Assembly: GCA_003427395.1 (NCBI GenBank)
Contig: BFEA01000179.1
Span: 394,896 to 429,248, forward strand
Length of the DNA: 34,353 nucleotides
Direction: 5' to 3'
From: Chara braunii
Taxonomy: Eukaryota; Streptophyta; Charophyceae; Charales; Characeae
Shown here: piece after piece, positions 17,186 to 29,169 of the stretch
How positions within the stretch are numbered: position 1 is the stretch's first letter
Layout: the number at the start of each line of letters is the position of its first letter
Position numbers and translations under genes: made by a program
Notes under the pieces: generated by a model
Database searches by the model: none
Seen by the model: the letters and a program-made list of their open reading frames with translations, nothing else
What the model was told of the DNA's origin: nothing

Positions 17186-20100
17186 TCAAGGAGGGGAACT
17201 AAAACGTTCCCCATGACCTATTGTGGATAGTAACCAAGAGCAAAAAGATAACTTCCCCCTGTCATCAACCGTTACCATTCTTAAATTCCTCCCCCAGGTT
17301 TCCCTGAAATACTGCAATTGGTTTTGATTAATACCGCGTTTTTTGCGTCTACTCCAATCACAAATAATGGTCCTCCTCAAATCCGCCATGATTTGTTTCT
17401 TGATCTGTATGTCGGACATGCACTGACTTCGAAACAGTTGGTTGTTTCTATCCTCCCAGATTGTCTTCATGATTTCTGCTCTTGCTATCTGGGCCACATA
17501 TTTCCAGTCCTGATTCCCTCCAATGCAGCCTATCAAGATCCATTCGTCTGACCAGTGTTGCATCCACCAATCCCAGATACGCCTTGACGCAGGGCAAGTA
17601 AGCCATAGGTGTCTCGAGGTCTCCCACCCCCACCTGCATCTTGGACATACGGTAGATATCTCCATTCCTTTCGCCACTAACCAAACCGCTGACGTTGTGG
17701 CTAACACTGCTTGTAGCCATAGCATACTGGCTAGCTTCTGGGATGGGAGACCCTTCAACTCCACCCACAGTCTCTGCATGCTATCTTGCGTTGTACCCAA
17801 CAAGCCTTGTTCTGAACGTCTCTTAGCAACCGTAGCAAGCGGGTATTTCTTAATCTTTCGCCTTAGGTACTCCGTCCCCACTTTTGGCTTGTACTCATCT
17901 AGAGTTATGGTCCTTCGTTTCTCTGTGCTGAACCAACCAACAGACACTGGATTTAGTCCTAGCGAGGCCAGAAGCCTTCCTTGTGCTATCAACTTCCTCT
18001 TTTTAGGACCCAAGGGGGCATTTTTGCAGATTATGGGCGCCGAGACCAGAACTTCCTGGAGGTCAGATATTCTATCTAGGTTTGTCTTTTCTCCCTGATA
18101 AATTTCATTCGTGAATGAAGAGTCCGCAAACTTGTGCCACCTATATGCCTCGAAACCCCCTTCCAATGCCGGACCAATAACTTGTCAGACCTCCTCAGAC
18201 CCATCGACACTCCCTTTTTGGCCCCATAAGCCATCCTCTCCTACAGGATTCGCCCTCAGCATTCTCTTCCAGCTATCAGAAATGCACCTTATCAATCGCT
18301 GCAACTTTTGTTGAGTACCCCTCATTCTAGGTAACTTCTGTTTAAGCAAGGAAATCTCTATCCAATCCAGTCTATCCTCATCCCAAATATCTCTCACTCT
18401 TACCACCCCTTTCTCTATCCAGCTTCTACCGAAGTGACCTGCTCCTCCATTAGCGAGAAAAATATTATTTTGCTCGTCCTTAATATGGGGGTTCTCAAAC
18501 AAACTTTCCAATAGCACAGAGGCTTTTGAGGTCGGATGTTCCTTCTCAAGTGGGATTAGCTTCTTCCAAGCCATTAAGATATCCCGCCAGAACTTTGACT
18601 TCAGCTTTGACTTCAGCTTCCTATTTATGTATGACCGCATCATCAAACAAGCCAGCACATCTTCTGCCCTGCTTAAAGACCATTCTTCAGATAAGATTTG
18701 CGGACCCAGGGTCAACCAGGGTTCGTCTCTCACAAAAATTAAGGCCTTAGTTGGCCATTTAGCCAACAGAGCAAGATTCTGTTGTCTTGGGTTTAAGATC
18801 CCAAGTCCTCCCTGGTGTCTTGGAAAAGTTATAGTTTTTCAAGCAACCTTTGACATATATCCTTCGTGTTTGTGTGCCTCCGGTTTCCAAATGAACCGAC
18901 CTGACACCTGTTTTATCCTTTGATATATTTGGCTGCCTAGGTAATGCACTGCCAGTGTAAACCATAAAATCGAACCTACAGCTGAAGTCAAAACGAGTGC
19001 CCTCCCCAGCAGAGAAAGATGACGTGTCTGCTTCCAACTCTGAACTCTGTTGATGAATTTGTCCACCAATATGGCGTCTTGGTATTCCGAGTTGTCTGAC
19101 CGTGACACCTGTATTCCCAGAAAACATTCTGAAGCATATGCTGGAACCGCCCTCAGGCCCCAATTTACTCCCAGAGTATACACATGTGGTAAAAAATAGG
19201 TTGATTTATTCCAATTAATAGAGGCCTCAGATAGTTCGCAGTAGGTATTTAGTACTCTTCTCAAGGCTCGTAATTGACCCTTCTCATTATGACAGACGAT
19301 AGTCAAATCATCAGCAAGGGCTCCACCTTTCCATTGAAGCCTCGAATTCAATTTTAACCCATGAATCTCTGTATTAAATCTAATGTTGTCCAATAAGATT
19401 TCCAGATGGATTGCAAAAAAAAGCGGGGCTAAAGGGCAGCCCTGTCTCAGGGAGCGAGTGAGAACAAATTCATTAGATTGTTGACCATTCACTATGACTG
19501 TTGCGACAGACTCACAGTACATGATTTTGACCCATTGGCAAAAAGGTCCACCGAAGCCCATGTGTTTTAATGTAGTCATCACAAAGGCCCAACCTACACG
19601 ATCATAGGCTTTTCTCATATCAAGTAGGAAGATAGCTACATTTAGATTATCCTTTGTGATTATTTTCAGAGCTTGAATAGTTGAAGCTATGTTGTCCATG
19701 ATGCTTCGATATTTCACGAAAGCTCCTTGCTCTTTCCCAATAAGCTCTGGCAAATACTTCGCCAACCGTATGGACAGGGTCTTGGCTAACAGTTTATAAG
19801 ATGCATTTAATAGTGAAATTGATCTCCAATTGCGAATTTCCTTTTTATCACCCTTTTTATATATCAATGATATGACCCCCTTCGACATACTCTTAGTGTG
19901 ATTCCCCCCTGTTAGAGCATTATTAAAAATGTTGAGTAACATAGGACCCAGTTGCGGCCATAGCGATAAATACACTTCGATCGGGAGTCCATCCTCCCCT
20001 GGGCATTTGCCTTTTGCCATCCTTTTCGCTGCTACCAACAGTTCATCCAAGGTTAGAGGTCTATCTAGGTCTAACCAAGCCGTCTGAGGTAGCATTTTTT

Positions 20101-21460
20101 GCGAACGGTTCCAAAAGGTACTTGTGGCTTTTAAATCTGAATCCATGTCGTCATACGGGCGCCGAGTAGTGAGGATATCTTCGAAATACAAACGTGCATA
20201 CTCACACATTTGTTGTAGATCGTTCAAAATCAGGGGTTGTGTTGAGAACGGGTGTGCCAGTTCCTTCATTGGGCAGTGTTTTTTTTGGGAAATCAAGCAT
20301 CTGAAAGTTTCCTCCGTAAGTTTGTCCCCGGTGCAGATATTTTTCTATTCTAACCATTCTTTCCATTGCAGTTGTTCCTGAATATGCACTTGTTCTAATT
20401 TGGCCAAGGCTCTCCTTCTCACAATTGACCAATAGGCATCGGACACCTCATCCTGTCCTAGGCTATCCTCAACCAGTTTAATTATTTTAATAATTTTCCT
20501 TTCCTTTATTCTCCTTGTCTGTGCCTTAATTTGTGAGAAAACGTTAAAGGCCCGTTGTAGAATATGGATACCAACCTCAACCCAGTCTTGTTCAAAACCA
20601 AATAGACTTCTGACCTCTGCCCATGAGGCCAACTGACGCTGTGTCCAGAGAATTACCCCAGGATCCTTTAATAAAGTAATATTCAACTTGTAATAAGAGG
20701 GGCTCCTTTTGGGTGCTTCTCTCAATTGGAACTCGGCAACTACAGGCCTATAGTCGGATATGTCTGAGAACACGATTTCAACAGATGTGCAGTCCTACCA
20801 AGGAAGGCCCTTCATTGCAATGAAGTCCAACTTTCTTCGCACCGGAGGGGTTTGAGATCCGAACCAGGTGTATTCGTGGGCATTCGGATTCAAAACCCTA
20901 TAGGCATCCACTAACTTAGTTGTAATCAGGAAGCTTTGAGGTAACCTGTCGTCCGTTCTTATAGGGCTAACCTTTGGACTATCCAGTCCTGGGTTGAGTA
21001 TAGTACTCCAGTTTGCTGCAATGATTAGATTTTCAGAGTCTGGAATAATTCCAGGTAACTCGGATAAAAAAATAATTCTTTCATTGTAATCTTTTGGGAC
21101 GTACATTGACATCACGGTCCAATCCTTTGAACCCACTTCAAACTTCACCCACACCCATCGGCCCCACAAATCAACTACAGAATCTATAACTACCGCTTCT
21201 AAATCCCTATGAAACAGGATAGCGGTTCCCCCTCTTGAGCCTTGAGCCGGTGACCAAAACTGTTGGCCACTCCACGAGTTAACCGCATGAGCACAGCGTT
21301 TTTCATTAAGTTTCGTTTCTTGTAGATAAACCACCTGAATCTTTTTCCCATGAATCCAAGACTTCAGGCGGTTGCGTTTCTGCTTATGATTAGTGTCGCA
21401 GAGACCCCGCACATTCCATGAAACCAGATTCAGTTTGCCTCTAAGAGGCATCCTGAGCAT
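17186..21460 (-). pseudogene. L1 ORF2 polyprotein: AP endonuclease, reverse transcriptase, zf-RVT
   Basis: One minus-strand frame runs from ATG (21458-21460, or 21449-21451) to the stop at 17186, about 1,425 codons, interrupted only by TAG 20795-20797, TAG 20343-20345, TGA 18837-18839 and TGA 18185-18187. Domains: endonuclease with LNLVSWNVRGL and LQETKL; RT with NWRSISLLNASYKLLAK, DMRKAYDRVGW (motif A, near 19621), SLRQGCPLAPLFF (motif B) and ALADD (motif C, near 19307-19318); later GGLGI and ALLAKW; and a zinc finger C-x2-C-x8-H-x4-C at 17594-17647. The family makes cDNA by target-primed reverse transcription. The endonuclease GDxN-type motif reads AANWS and the SDH motif reads SDY, so a catalytic Asp and His are lost; the RT aspartates remain. 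No frameshift is needed. Confidence 0.92.
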
Positions 21461-23092
21461 CGCTGCCGACTATTGACTGGATACGGCCTGTTCCCCCCTG
21501 ACCTCCTTGAGACTGTTTTCTTCTCCTGGTTTCCTCTTCTTGTGAGGTATTCTCCCAAGGTTCCTGAATCAACGTAAATATCTGAGAAGACAACAAAGCC
21601 TCTCTCAGAGAGGACGTGGTCAGCCATTCTGCAATCACCGCCGCCGATACCCCTTGTATGACCTTGATTTTTTACAGTTCTGGGTTCAAGGGAGACAGCA
21701 AAGAGACCAAGGGAAACCAACTTCTGTCTCTCGCATAAATTATATTGTTGGTCTCATTGTTCATCTGAATTTCCATTGGGACAAAATAGAATCGGAATTT
21801 ATCGCCTTTCTTATTTTCGACAATTTGTCCTTCAACACGAGTCTGTGGAATAATTCGGATTCTTAAGCCTTCCGGGATGATCTGTGAGACTTTCTTCAAA
21901 ATCACGATCCCCGTAAGTGAGGGCCGGCGTTTGCTGTGGCCAGTTCCAACCAGCCATCATTGGCTTGAGAGGCTAGAACCATTATCCCTTTATCGGATTT
22001 GGCACATAGCAAAGGTACAAGGATTTTGGGGATGTCCTTATCGCCTCTCCCCAAAGTTGTTCGCGGCTCTACTTCCCTCAGGACTGTGTGGTGAGCAGCC
22101 TTCTGATTCCCAGAATCCTTATTTACCAACTCTGCATGGCCCGAGGCGAAACTGCTCCGTTCGCTTCTGCTACCAGTGTCCTCTCGATCCGGTGATTTCG
22201 TCCGTGATTTTTTAAAGGGGGAGTGCTCACTTCTTCTCCCTTTATCCTTGCTAATGACCGCTTTTACCGCCTGCACCAACACATTACGCCCCACCTCCAC
22301 CACTATTGAGTTATTTCCTCCACCTTCACATTCCCCACTTTCTGCATTTCTTCCCAAGGGGTCCCCCTCCTCCTTCTCTGAGCCTGCCACCGAATTATTT
22401 TCCGAAGCCACCTTCGACCCTGAGTGATGCGAAATGACTTTTGGTTCACTCTTTGCCGGACTTGGGGATCTGTTCAAGCCAGAGCTTGCGGATTTGCCTT
22501 TGCTACCACTCAAATTCCCTTTCTTTTTTCTTCCTGACCCATTTGAACCCTGAGATCCCGGATGGGATCGTGACGAGCGACCCGATCGTGAAGGGAGTGG
22601 AGAGGGGGTAGGGGATCTCGTTTTAGATCTCCCCCTTGGCTTTGCCCCAGAACGATGACCTCTGGGGTCATTATTATACCCCGTCTGTCTGCAACCAGAG
22701 AAGCGCCTGTAACCCGTGAGAGGTGGTTCTTCCCCTTTTGGCACAAAGCCTGAAAAAGGGGGGTCAGGTGGAAACACCTTCTGTCTCATTTGAGCAGAAA
22801 ACGGGTCCGAGTCTCTGAATGCTGGGCAACACTCATCCTTGTTCGTGTGGTAATTGACTCGACACACCGAGCACCACGGGGTTGCCGCAGAAATAACTTT
22901 AAAATGATAGTCCCCTTGTCTTGGAATTCCAACCAGGAGTTTTGGTTTAACCGTGTTTCGTGCTTTGAGTTCAAGATCGTACCGAACCGTACCTGATTCA
23001 GGTTCATCTTCGTACTCCTCAAACACCCCGCACGACCCGCCCGTTGCATCGAAGGAGAATGAACCTTGTCTTGGAAGGGATTATGTGCCTTT
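21441..23092 (-). pseudogene. L1 ORF1 (zinc-knuckle RNA-binding protein), truncated
   Basis: The first frame (23092 to the stop at 21902) encodes an N-terminally cut protein with CSVCRVNYHTNKDEC (22829-22873), a C-x2-C-x4-H-x5-C near-CCHC knuckle. A long Ser/Arg/Lys-rich low-complexity region with many SP dipeptides follows. A second frame from about 21905 (IPEGLRIRIIPQTRVEG onward) continues to TAG 21441-21443 with one TAA at 21672-21674, so the ORF carries one frameshift and one nonsense codon. Plant L1 ORF1 normally has an N-terminal DUF4283-type domain; it is missing here. The product would coat element RNA. ORF1's end overlaps the first 20 bp of ORF2. Confidence 0.7.
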
Positions 23093-23119
23093 TGATCATT
23101 TAAGAACGAGTACAACATA

Positions 23120-23330
23120 CGCAGTGACACCTCGACGTCGGTGATGATGAGCACCATACTCAAGCCTCGATGACGGCCACGAGAGAACAAATGTGAAAAT
23201 GGGTGTTGATGACGACCTTGAAGGTAAAGAGGGTGCCCCCTGCAATGAAAGCGATCCTGAAGATGACGACCAATAACATTGAGAGTGAATCTTCCACTAG
23301 ATGTAGGAAGGTACATCCGTATTTGTATTT
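23120..23330 (+). repeat. Dispersed repeat family R1, copy 2
   Basis: GTGAAAATGGG, GATGACGACC and CTTCCACTAGATGTAGGAAGGTAC follow the same order as in 5216-5385. It abuts the truncated 5' end of the LINE. Confidence 0.5.
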
Positions 23331-23399
23331 TTTATGTTATTAAGTTCTTCATTTCGTCCAATATCTCTAGTGGGGTCCTACGTCCAGATCCGCTCGCTC

Positions 23400-24660
23400 C
23401 CCTCTTGTCATGTTATTTTTTCTCTACCTTGTTGGCGTTCATGTGCTCTCACATCGGACCTCAACAGGCAAGCTTACGCTCAACTCTCACATCGGACCAT
23501 GGTTGGCGGTAGGTGCACCAACCGCTGATTCCTTTTGCCTCATGGGTTGAGCACCCACAAACTCACATGCTCATTGACTCCTCGGTCCGTGTTCTAAGAA
23601 GGCGAGATAGAGAAATTTCACGAGCATTCTAAACATGCAGGAACACCAAAAGGTGACCAAAGGATGCACGTGTTCAAGGTCCTTAACTGTCGTGATGACA
23701 CTTAGATATCATTGCCGAGTTGAGCGGTCCTCCGTAATTCAAAATTAGTGGGTTTTATTCATCAAGCTCGCTCATCAGGATTGAAACTAAGGTCTATATT
23801 TCAACAATTAAGGGATGCACCCACTTTACTAGGCGCTTGGGTTCATTTGCGTGGGTCGAGTCAACCCATAACTATTTTGAAGCTCCTATCATTCAACAAA
23901 GGCCCTTGCGACCCTTCATACCTTGGTCATAACCCAAACATGCATGAAGTACGATTCGTCCCGCATGCTTCTGCACCGAGGTTTTGTCCCTACTGCACAG
24001 ATGGTTTCAATACCGACCATACATTGCCACGAATACTCAGAATAGTTACTAGACACCTGCTTTTTTGTGAATCACTGCGAAGCAAGGGCAGAAAGTCAAA
24101 CGGATAGGAGCCTCAACGGTGCCAACATGCACAATACCTCAAATCTCCTAAAGCAGTCCGCTAATGCTTTTGACGTTCCACCAAAATAAAGAATAAAAAA
24201 CGTGGTCGACATTGCCGATTTTGACTCTCGCAATCAGCCACCCTTACGAAACCTACACTCCGTGAGTTCAACCACAACCTTGAAATAAACTAAAAGGTAG
24301 TTTTTCCTAATGCACGGCATAGGTAACCGGATGCAGCGCTGGCCACACTGGATGTCGCCTCGGTGTGCACGCAGAATCAACAATCAAACATACCGATAAG
24401 AGAAAAAAAAATTATTAATTCTAATTTAATCAAAAAAAATGACGGACAATTGTACCGGTTCTGTAACATTAACAAGAAAAATAACACGCGACTTAAAATT
24501 GCGCGCCCACACACACCCTATTTCCCCTCTGCACGCACTACCTGTCACAAAACGAAAACTGGCTGCGGCTCTCGTGGCGCACCCTGGTTCCGAATCAAAC
24601 CCAGTTTCTGTCATTTGCGAAAAACAGGGCGGATACCCTTGTAAGGGTACCGGATCATAT
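23400..24660 (+). repeat. Dispersed repeat family R2, copy B
   Basis: Collinear with 6820-8400: GGTTGGCGGTAGGTGCACCAACC (near 23500), CTCCTCGGTCCGTG (near 23578), CACGTGTTCAAGGTCCTTAACTG (near 23668), GCGCGCCCACACAC (near 24500) and GATACCCTTGTAAGGGTA (24633-24650). More diverged and without the tandem copies seen in copy A. Confidence 0.5.
23778..23835 (-). repeat. Degraded tRNA-like head (possible SINE copy 3)
   Basis: On the minus strand, CCTAGTAAAGTGGGTGC (A-box position, about 23817-23833) and TTAGTTTCAATCC (B-box position, 23778-23790) keep the spacing of SINE copies 1 and 2, and the linker TTGTTGAAATATAGACC is shared with copy 1. Several box positions are mutated. Confidence 0.5.
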
Positions 24661-25760
24661 TAAGCGACGTCCCTATCACCCTGAATAATTATAAGCTACC
24701 ACTCCTATGAATACGCAAATGTTGACGAGAGAAGATCCAATCCGATCGGCCAACCGACTCCGTTTTGAAGGTTTTATCACTCAGTGTCTACCACAACTAT
24801 TTGTTGTCTGGGTTTTAACCTGGGTCTCCTTCGTCATGTCCTTGGATGCCAGGATACTTTATCTGTATTACAACATAGAGTTCCTAAGGTTATAAAATTT
24901 CCGATAGTCCTCTCTCTTTGTCCTAGACAATTGACGACTCATCGTTGGTTGTCTTGTTTAGTCATTGTCCCGCATGCTCAGCCATAACTTAGGACGAGGT
25001 CCCTAATCAGGATCTTTATAACGCGCTTTCGCCTTTTTCACCAAATATTCACACAAAGACGTATAAGATAAAGGGTCAAGTCTTCATCTTGGCCCACCAG
25101 TCTAGTTGATCGAGCCAAATTTACAGGTCATCCTGTTGTTATTTTAACAATGGTGTAATCATTGGTTGTGCAACAATAGGCAACTTCTCCTGATAAACTT
25201 TCTATCAAAACTCTGATAAACAAACTTGACTCTTATCCCTCTGACATCCCGCAAGAGTAATGCTCCCTGGGGCGGCCACACCCCTCAAGGTTTATCCTTT
25301 GGTGAGACGTAGGCCCGCTACTAGGTTGTGTCGGTCATCAGTCAACACTAGGGGTAGCACCCTAGTGATGCTAGAAACTACCCTTTAACTGAGCATCCTC
25401 ACGTATGTCTTAAGATTAGCATCATAGTGACTGAACGGTGTGTCGAAGTAAACTTAGACCTGCTAAGGGACTACGCAGAGGTTTGTTTAACTCAAAGGCA
25501 TTCAATAGTTCCCTATGGGACAACACACAGGACATAGCGTTCTTTAAAAAAAAAAAAAAATCACCCCCAGATTCATGGGGTCGTGACCTCCAACTTTATA
25601 AGAGCAAAGTAGGTCGCACATCTTACAATCATTTCTCAAAAATTTCATAATATTTGCGATATTTCAAAGTTTCACTATTGAATAACCACTTTTCTGGTCC
25701 TTCTCGTTAGACTTTATCATATAGACTGCTCTCCATCTCACTTTTAATTAGTTAACCAAC
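24661..25760. other. Spacer, nothing recognised
   Basis: Sequence with an A run at 25545-25560; no coding motif, RNA gene or repeat match identified. Confidence 0.4.
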
Positions 25761-25912
25761 TTTCACTTGAAGGGGAGTTAGCCATAGAATCATTAACTAC
25801 CTTCCACTTGAAGGAAAATCAACCATAAAATCATTAGGTCATCTTGCACTTGAAAATGAGTCACAAACCCTTCATCTTCACTTGAAGGGGGGTCAACCAT
25901 AAAATTACACAA
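25760..25912 (+). repeat. Four degenerate ~41 bp tandem units
   Basis: CACTTGAAGG or a near variant recurs at 25764, 25805, 25847 and 25879, mostly followed by a variant of TCAACCATAAAATCATTA. Confidence 0.75.
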
Positions 25913-26234
25913 TATTGAGGGACCAACTTACAGGTTCTCAACACAATTCATTTTAACAAAAAATATCCGACATGGATAAACTCTGAATCTGACCATTACA
26001 TAGATCCTTCGGGATCATTACACCATTTCACCAATCCAACTGTGCCTTTCCTTCCCATATTTTTAGGTTTCTTGTCTGTCCGTACGATATACTGCACAAG
26101 TATCAACGAAGGGTAGACAATTCACATATTTTTACACTCACAAACACATGAGATGCATCATGCGCATCCTTAAAATAATCATACATCAGGATAATTCACA
26201 CATGCGAGAGTGATTGTGATCGCTAGATAAAAAA

Positions 26235-26500
26235 GATAGTATCGAATCTCAAATATGGTCAGAGTAAGGATATCCAAACTCAAAACGGACAAAATAGTAT
26301 CAAGCCACACATCTACTCAAGGTTTAACAATCTCAACTCAAAATGAATAGAGTAATCACTACACCACTAAACTACTCAGAGTTAGAAAATTCCAACTAAA
26401 AAAAAATTGAAATGGTCACAATATCATCAGGTACCACACAAAGGTATCACGACCTTAAAATAACCGAAGTAAAAAAATTGTCTCAATCAGAACATTATCG
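26235..26500 (+). repeat. Degenerate tandem units of about 65-70 bp
   Basis: Variants of CAACTCAAAATGAATAGAGTAATCA recur about four times with strong divergence. Confidence 0.4.
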
Positions 26501-26870
26501 CAGAGGTCATCTCGAAGAAACTCTCTTGCTCAGCTTACAATCCACATATATTTTAAAATCAAAATTCATTTAAAACTCAAGGAGTCAAAACTTAGTACCA
26601 CCATAATCCTCACATGAGTTATATACAACCCCCACAAATCACATTCTAAGCTAGGGAGTCAGACATACATACACAAAAAACACCCCCCAAACATATCACA
26701 CTATACATATGTACAATTATCTGAATCTAGAAAGAAAACAAATCATACCTCTTTCTACCTTCATTGTCATTCTTATATACTCTTAGGATTGAAGAAGTTG
26801 TATCACCCACTCCAATGTATCAATGAAATGGATTCTCATCACTTAAATCCCATCCTTAAAGCTACTCACT
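26500..26870. other. AT-rich spacer
   Basis: No features recognised. Confidence 0.35.
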
Positions 26871-27660
26871 GATCCACCTGCTCGTGACACTAATATATAT
26901 GGTCTATCTTCAAACCACTTATATACCGGGTCTGCAACCCATATTGCCTTACCAGACCTTATTGCTAAGATCGCACCCACTCTTGATTTTCATGACAGCT
27001 CTAGAACCGGGTTCTCTCGCTTACGAATACAGCCCATCAAACTCCCAGATCTCTTTTTATACGATCCTTCGTCCCTTCTACCGCAGTCAAAAGGCAGTGT
27101 TTGGTGCTTTATCTTGCCGTAGAGCCTCTTTTTGCAGTCCCCTAGATATGGTTGCATCAATACAACCCTCAACCCTGTCAAAGATGTTGCCTTCAATATT
27201 GGTACTTATTAAGCCATTTGCTCCATCAATCTTTCTGTCACAACAAAACTTCATTATATGCTGTTTTTGACACAATGCTTGTGAATGATCTGCCTCCAAT
27301 CTGTTTTTCCTTTTCCAAATCCTTAGGGCGCTCTCCCCTTTTCTACGATCTACATCCACTCGAGCTCGACTCCTCGCTCTCCCCTTGACTTTGGTTAGCT
27401 TAGGGCGCTCACGTCTACTCTGCCGAACAATCTCCTTACCTCTTTCTTTTTTTTGAATATCAGACCACTTTTTTGAACCTTCGTGGGATGGAGAAAATCT
27501 AAATTGTTACTATCCGTTTTTTCCCCATGCCCACCGACTGGTTTGCCCGATGATCCTTCTGATATTTTATGCTTGCCACTTCTGACTTTTTTCAATCGTG
27601 CCATCCTTTTTTCTAATATCCTTATTTGTTTCTCTTCACTGACTAATTTTTCGTGCACTT
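26870..27660 (-). pseudogene. Possible frameshifted basic-protein remnant, unidentified
   Basis: Three minus-strand frames follow one another: 27658-27395 (starting KLVSEEKQIRILEKRMARLK, a charged possible coiled coil), about 27410-27087 (basic, ending DKAPNTAF) and 27196-26990 (with LTGLRVVLMQPYLGDCKKRL). Composition looks protein-like and each frame ends near where the next begins, so a single ORF broken by shifts is possible. I recognise no domain; a retrotransposon gag-like region is only a guess given the repeat context, and chance ORFs cannot be excluded. Confidence 0.25.
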
Positions 27661-27869
27661 ACACATCTTCGATCACTTGCGTAGGGATTGTATGATGTTG
27701 GTTGTCAATCCCATTGTTGTGAAACCTTACCCTAAGAGAGGTCTCGAGTTCATCTCATGTCCGATACTCCAACACGAAAGTATGTACTTCCTTGTTCAGG
27801 TCCTCACAAACGAACAATGACAACATACTGAACATAACTCTTTTATCTCATATTCTCACGAGGCTAAAG

Positions 27870-28330
27870 TTACGGTCATCGCACAAGAAGTTAGATAAAT
27901 TTTCTCCTGGAAACAATAAGGCCTGAAGGTCAGGGGTCATCGAGTCGTATAATGACTCGCACAACAACACTTTAGCTAGGCATGAACTCCTCCAAAGCAG
28001 GACCTTGGCTAGACCGCTGTCACGTGCATTGGTCCCGCACCGAGCAGGGCGGGACCCTCCTGACCTCGTCATGCAGGAGTTGGTCTCATCCGTGTCCCGA
28101 TACACATGGAGCTTCCGCAAGCCACTTCGACCGAGTGCGCCAGCCATACCTCTCACGAGCCCCTACAACAGGATAGGGCCTACGAGAGGCACGACTTACC
28201 TCCACCTGCGGGAGTTGTCACCTCCCTTCGATGGGTGTATCCTCACCGAGCTACCAGTCCACAGTACGAAAGCTAATCAGTTGCAATCGCAGAGGTGGAC
28301 CAGCCGAGGGCGTTTCTCGTTCGTTGTAGC
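27870..28330 (+). repeat. Dispersed repeat family R3, copy 1
   Basis: GTCATGCAGGAGT, TGGTCTCATCC, GTGCGCCAGCCATAC, CCTACAACAGGATAGG and GGGAGTTGTCACCTCCCTT occur in the same order and orientation as at 33230-33480. Divergence is substantial. The sequence upstream to 27870 aligns less clearly. Confidence 0.55.
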
Positions 28331-28740
28331 ATAGGGGGTACGAGAGGTTTTACGCCTCTATTGGACCCGCACGTGAATCGACGCACTGGGGGGCTGAAGA
28401 CCCAAGCGCGACTCATCGTCGGTCGACTAGGACACACCCCACACACCACCCGTACACTACATCACTCACTCACACACACGAAACGACGCAAAACAAATAG
28501 TACAACAACACTCCTAGTCCCTTTTGTAATCATCCCATAATCTTCTGACGCGGAAAATCAGATAGACGATGCTCGTGAAACTTAGTATAAAACCAAACAG
28601 ATGCCGAATCTTTCCATATCGACTAGCAATGCATGAGTACGCAAGCAATCACAATGATGGCGTACTGTGTAGTGCCCATAATCAAACGGTCCCTCATGGA
28701 CCCGCGTACCGCTTATAACACTCAAGTGTCAAACTCGAAG

Positions 28741-28768
28741 TATCGTGAAGGTCAAACCCTTCACGATA
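28741..28768. other. Perfect 11 bp stem hairpin
   Basis: TATCGTGAAGG pairs with CCTTCACGATA across a 6-base loop (TCAAAC). No T-run or coding context gives it a function. Confidence 0.7.
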
Positions 28769-29096
28769 TTGCACGACTGAAGGAACAACCGTTCGGACCC
28801 CGCGGCACCTCCGACCTTTAGGCTCTGTGTCCCGGTGGGCAGGGCAAATATGCTTTGCGCGGGGGGTGATCCATTCTACATGGAGTCTAGGACCTGGGAT
28901 ATCTTGGACAAGTACCTCGAATCTAGGCCCAGGACCAACGTTCGACTAAGAAACTTTTAAAAAGCAAAATGGTAAAGGAAGGGAGTCTCCTTTTCTTTCG
29001 CAATCTCAACCCCATTTAGACCCCTTAAGCGTGGGCATGGCTTAGTGTGGGCTCTCTAGGCCACGCGAACACTCCGCATAGGTATGTATGTATATA
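28769..29096. other. Spacer, nothing recognised
   Basis: No coding or RNA signals seen. Confidence 0.35.
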
Positions 29097-29104
29097 TACA
29101 CACA

Positions 29105-29166
<62 letters not shown>
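29097..29166. repeat. Microsatellite (AC)n
   Basis: About 70 bp of AC with one AAAC interruption near the start. Confidence 0.97.

Positions 29167-29169
<3 letters not shown>

Larger units (their letters stand above)
16802..23095 (-). mobile_element. 5'-truncated plant-type L1 LINE retrotransposon
   Basis: On the minus strand: a zinc-knuckle ORF1 remnant, ORF2 with AP-endonuclease, RT and C-terminal zinc-finger domains, a 3' UTR, and an A-rich tail (T-rich at 16802-16832 on the plus strand). The SWNVRGL start of the endonuclease and the zf-RVT domain are typical of plant L1 elements. Coding similarity stops near 23092, where an R1 copy begins in unrelated frames; the usual ORF1 N-terminal domain is absent, so the copy is 5' truncated. 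I could not identify convincing target-site duplications. Length is about 6.3 kb. It is inactive: ORF2 has four internal stops and damaged endonuclease residues. Confidence 0.9.

Noticed and set aside
17523-18098. Plus-strand 191-codon ORF
   Set aside because: It is the antisense shadow of LINE ORF2, whose minus-strand frame has a zf-RVT domain.
16780-23150. Target-site duplication of the LINE
   Set aside because: Only a short imperfect match (GCGGTGA beside the tail, GCAGTGAC near 23120) was found, not enough to support one.
22786-23316. Minus-strand 176-codon ORF overlapping the ORF1 start
   Set aside because: It reads through the R1 repeat and out of frame over ORF1; the competing frame has the zinc knuckle.
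29097-29166. CRISPR-like or other arrayed repeat
   Set aside because: Simple AC dinucleotides without spacers; no direct-repeat/spacer pattern occurs anywhere in the window.
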